A stretch of 64,000 nucleotides of DNA from Strongylocentrotus droebachiensis (taxonomy: Eukaryota > Echinodermata > Echinoidea > Camarodonta > Strongylocentrotidae), in NCBI GenBank assembly GCA_035222895.1, contig JAVYIG010002514.1, positions 179,409-243,408 on the forward strand, written 5' to 3'. The position numbers and the translations under genes were made by a program. The notes under the pieces are model-generated. The model did no database searches, was not told the origin of the DNA, and was given only the letters and a program-made list of their open reading frames with translations. Below are positions 60,212 through 64,000 of the stretch, one piece after another (within the stretch, counting starts at the first letter, position 1; each line of letters begins with the position of its first letter).

Positions 60212-61064
60212 TTTATCTATGTGTAACGAATTTAAAAACTTCAAGAGACGGGTGGTCGACCACCACTTGACAGTAATCTGACAAAGGAACTATACACCCC
60301 ATAATCATTCCTGACGTTTTTGTTGCTCTTCTGTTTTCATTCTCTTTATCAGCTATCTCCAAATATCTGGATTGGCAGATCCCAGCATGAAAGAGAATGT
60401 TTCAGATTTGCAGCTGCTAGACAACTCTCACCACCAATTTTAGTCTTTTTCCCCACTGTACACCATAAATCCATAATCCGGATTAGGATTAGGTATTGAC
60501 TCCTCACTGCGCCACCCGTAGGTTTTGGCGTTATTCTGTCTTTTCAGTACGCATCCCTCAAATCTTAATCTGTTTGAAAGAGAACAAGTGAAGTTTGGCC
60601 TCAGTTTGCAAACATAGGATTTGATTCGCAGTGGAAACCAATTGTTCAACACTTCGTATTAAGACCTGCTCCATCTTTGAAACAGTTTTCCTACTGATAA
60701 AGATTGTGGTCAGTTTGACAGGTAATCACTGTAGTCAAGGCAAAATTATACTGGCAGAGAAAAACTTTCTCCTTTTTATGCAATAATCGCAAGGCGTCAA
60801 GCTGGCGAGTTAAGAATCAATAGCATTAAATAACTCATAAAAAGTATGTTATTTTGAACAAAATATTGAAAGTCTAATCAAGTGAGCCCAAATTGTAACC
60901 CACCACACACACACATACACGCACACACACTTTTCAAAATTAAGTCCAAATTTCATACTGGGTTTGCCTTTATCTTCACAATAATTTGTTTTCATGATTG
61001 TAGCAATGTCTTTTCAAGGAGAAATTATGTCTTCAAAGAACTACCTTAATGAGCATTTATGAGC
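60212..61064. other. No supported gene
   Basis: AT-rich flank with a short CA-rich tract at about 60902-60932. Nothing else recognised. Confidence 0.45.
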
Positions 61065-61240
61065 AAGGTCATTTTTGATAAAGATAAAGACCAGTTATGG
61101 TCATGCGATTGCATTGTGAAGAAACGTTATGGAATCGATCGATCAGAAAAGGTTGATCATCTAGCATATAAGTATTGGTGTGTACTGCAAGGTTCTGGAA
61201 ACATCAAAATGATAAGAAGTTCGGCCCAGTCTTGATGAAG
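61065..61240 (+). repeat. Dispersed repeat Y, copy 2
   Basis: Matches the reverse complement of about 23030-23200. Both can be read as a related peptide: S-E/P-E-K-V-D-H-L-A-Y then C-V-L-Q-G-S-G and I-K-M-I-R. The shared reading frame in two diverged copies hints at a former coding region of a transposon, but I recognise no domain. A (CA)n run follows at about 61279-61302. Confidence 0.6.
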
Positions 61241-61699
61241 TTGCAAGCACTGTACACAGAATATGGGACTACCCCCCCCCACACACACACACACACACAC
61301 ACGTGTGTGACACGTGCGTTATATCTATCAGGTCCAAATAGATATAATAATTTACTAAATATATCAATTAGTAGGCGGTTTCTCGGCAAAATTTGTATGA
61401 TCACGTTTTACTCAAAACATATTCTTTCACATGATTGGTAATAGCATAAGAGCTTCCATTTCATTTTTGAGAGGGGGCGTTTCTAAAACTTCTGGTCTTT
61501 ACCTTTATTTTTTTTTGTAGGGGTACGTTGTAAGTTTGTTTCTTTGTTTCTTTGTTTGTTTGCTTGATTTTGTATTCGTTTGTTTTGTATGCTTGTTTGT
61601 TCGATTGTGCGTTCCTTTCATTCGTTTGTGTTTATCTGTTTGTATTTATGTTTTTGTTTGTTAGGTTAGTTATTTAACTTAATAGAACGTCAGCGGAAC

Positions 61700-62330
61700 G
61701 ACGAGACGTTTCGATACATTGATTTTGTATTCGAATTCGATAATCTTCAGGGTCAGGCTTTCTAAAGTGAACATTGTAGTGATGGGAATAAACACTGTAG
61801 CTTCGATGGCTGACAGCAAAATGGTAAATTCTTGGTATGGCGAGAATAAAGCCCTCCCTCCCGAGTCAAACTCAATAGATCCTAGTGCTATTCTTCTCAG
61901 CTTTGTCCATCAACAATCACGCATTAGCGACTCACTTAATTCGCGATTATGGCGGATTATTTGAGATTTCTTTCATCTTCAAGTACCGAGATTGTTCCAA
62001 ATTGATGGTGATGATTTGGCCACGGTGATTAACGCTTCAATACCTGGTCTCCACACGCTCGAGGCAGGCGACAATAGACCGCGCGTGGCGGGTTACATTC
62101 TACCCGGTGAGCTAGGCAGCGCCTTATACCGTGGAGACGCTCGATCACTCCGACAAACAGAAAGATTATCAAACGTTGTCATCACTTGCGTACAAATACA
62201 ATTTATACGTGGTGTATTTCTAATTCGAAACCAGTGATTTACAAATATTGCTGAAATTACATGTTTTTCCAGGTGGGGGGGGGGGGTTCTTTCTTTTTCT
62301 GCACCCATAAGTTTTGCTCATTACGTCACT
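61700..62330 (+). other. Unexplained GC-richer segment and hAT-like fragment
   Basis: About 61985-62190 is richer in GC and open on the plus strand (frame with F-Q-I-D-G-D-D-L-A-T-V-I-N and GYILPGELGSALYRGDARS), with no recognised domain. From about 62196, GTGGTGTATTTCTAATTCGA, ACCAGTGATTTACAAATATT and GCTGAAATTAC, then a G run and CATTACGTCACTG, parallel the two ends of the hAT-like element at 29.6-31.0 kb. So the right part is a shortened relative of that element. Confidence 0.45.
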
Positions 62331-64000
62331 GCATGCATGATTGTCATGATCAATGAAATGCTATATAACATTTTTGTTTATATCTGATTCGAAGTTTCTA
62401 GGATATTGTTGTTGAATAATGATTTGGGACAGGCTCTTAGACCTAAAATATACATAATTGTTATCACTAATCTCAATTTTTGCATAGAAGCATAAAACAC
62501 AATAAGACTTTGAGATTCTTTATTCACTTGTTTTCTGCATTTTTTCCAAGGAATTGTCATCATGTTATCTCTCCCTCTCTCTGCCCTTCGGTATTAATAT
62601 CATAATTCTCCTTTTCTCAGAAAATGCACAGGCATTGTTATATTTTAACAATCGAAGTCCGACTTTTGGCCTCTAATAGGTTCTAACAGGCTCTCATTAC
62701 CAGTTGATTAATGTAATGAAATATAAAGAGCATAATCCTCTGCTCCCCCCCCCCCCCCTCCTCCCGCCCCCTCCATCGTGGTTCCATATGCTCATGACTC
62801 TCGACCACGCAGCTGCAACGTTAAGCAAGTGTCGTCATCTTCTAGATATATAACTTAAAAGTAACGTTTCTTTCATGCCATTAAGTTTATTTTAGGGAAG
62901 AGCGGAAGCCATAAAACATTTTAAAATCTAGATAATGGTATGCCTTACACACTAATTAGCGGCACGCGAACAACGGCAGTAACAGAACCCATACAAGATT
63001 TCTTTATTCTTTTTTTTTTCCCTCCAACAATTTGAATGATTATAAGAGAGGTCGAGACGTCATATACTTTTTTTTCATGCTCGTGGATAAAGAAGAAAGT
63101 TCCAGGAATGCTCTGACATACGTAATAAAAATATGTATATATCAACCTGGAATAACTGCAGAAAATCTGCTTAATTAATGTTGAAAAGAACAAAACTTTC
63201 ATGTTCAAGATTTTCTTTTTCTTTATAAAAAAAGGGTTGCGGGATACTGTATTGTTGTTTGTATAATATTATGTAAATACAAAACAAATAAGTTTACATG
63301 CAGATATTTGTAAAAAGCAAAATCTTGCCGAGTGGAACTAGGCTCGACTAGCACTTGTGCTAACTCCCAGTTCCCATTAACAACTTCACCTTAATACTAT
63401 TAATACACATACCGGTACATAATATATATAGCTATGTTTACATCTCGTACATTAAATGGTCATACAGATCTATGTCTAAATAATCATTTTAAAGGTCATT
63501 ACTGTTCAATCGATATTACTCTTCTTTATGGATTCATATATCATTATAAATATTTTCATTGTAGGGTTGTTCATATATTGTCGTTAATTGATGTGTTATT
63601 GTTAATAGATTTAATTCAATTCAATTCGGAATGCAAATATGTGCTACCTATAGAAGTTATTTGCTCAACCAACCATCAAATACCTTTCCCGTATCCCTCC
63701 TCGCATCTTGATTCATTGAAGTGGTCTCTCGTTTACTTTGTCATTAATCAGAGATATCCGTGCACAAATCATGAAAAAAGACCCCCAAACAAAGAAACCT
63801 GAATCCGATCATCGTCTTACACTGGTCAAGCCCCCATCACACCAAAACTAGTTCTCACTATACGTTCTGGAAAATGTTGCCATATGGGCTCAAACTGTGT
63901 TCGAACGAGTTGAACGTATTGGCAACTGTTTACGATCTGTTTAAGAGCTTATTGGACGGGCTTGGACTGGCTATATAGGACGAGAGGGTTCTCTAGAACT
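62331..64000. other. No supported gene to the window end
   Basis: AT-rich DNA with a C homopolymer at about 62744-62758. The 122-codon ORF at 63434-63802 has no recognised content or splice context. Confidence 0.5.

Overview
This is an AT-rich, intron-containing, repeat-dense animal genomic window, most likely from an echinoderm and probably a sea urchin. The main reasons are: a Glass-type five-finger zinc-finger gene with GT-AG introns; tRNA-headed SINEs and LINE remnants; many very long GA/CT microsatellites; and short elements whose ends (CAGGCGCGGATCCAGG, GGTCCCGTTGCA, TTGGCCCGAATTC) I associate from memory with sea urchins and other marine deuterostomes. No database search was possible, so the species is inference. 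Most long ORFs are artefacts of simple repeats; the genes appear only when splice sites and reading phases are followed.

Gene layout. Two multi-exon genes lie on the minus strand. Gene A (CDS 56837 down to 52796, six exons including a 5' noncoding one, predicted 527 aa) is a Glass-like transcription factor with a long Ser/Pro/Thr-rich N-terminus and five C-terminal C2H2 fingers. A TATA box and two CCAAT boxes lie just upstream. Gene B (CDS 49465 down to 41570, five exons, predicted 848 aa) is unrecognised. It is mostly disordered and carries an almost perfect 816-bp in-frame internal tandem duplication, so it has two copies of a ~272-residue unit with repeated TQT motifs of the kind bound by dynein light chain LC8. 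On the plus strand I see one probable terminal exon (32990-33106, AATAAA 90 bp downstream) and one candidate first exon with a signal peptide and an E-box/CRE/CCAAT promoter (16067-16174). I cannot show that these two belong together.

Mobile and repeated DNA. 1-3760: a 179-bp tandem array and a fresh 149-bp tandem duplication. 7-8 kb: a dispersed repeat and a SINE. 9.5-10.2 kb: a CT satellite. 11.1-11.9 kb: a hAT-like element with an 8-bp target duplication, containing a second pair of hAT-like ends and a broken C2H2 zinc-finger fragment. 19.8-22.3 kb: TTAGGG-like tracts, a palindromic element and LINE remnants, including a reverse-transcriptase motif. 29.6-31.1 kb: an intact hAT-like non-autonomous element (16-bp perfect inverted ends, 8-bp target duplication) filled with a ~115-bp hairpin satellite. 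39.0 and 48.2 kb: short inverted-repeat elements. 52.3-52.8 kb: a TTAGGG-bearing minisatellite and a SINE next to the gene A stop codon. 59.2-60.2 kb: a 995-bp foldback element with ~300-bp arms at a TA site. Large stretches (roughly 31.6-38.4, 49.8-52.2 and 62.3-64 kb) show nothing I can support beyond microsatellites.
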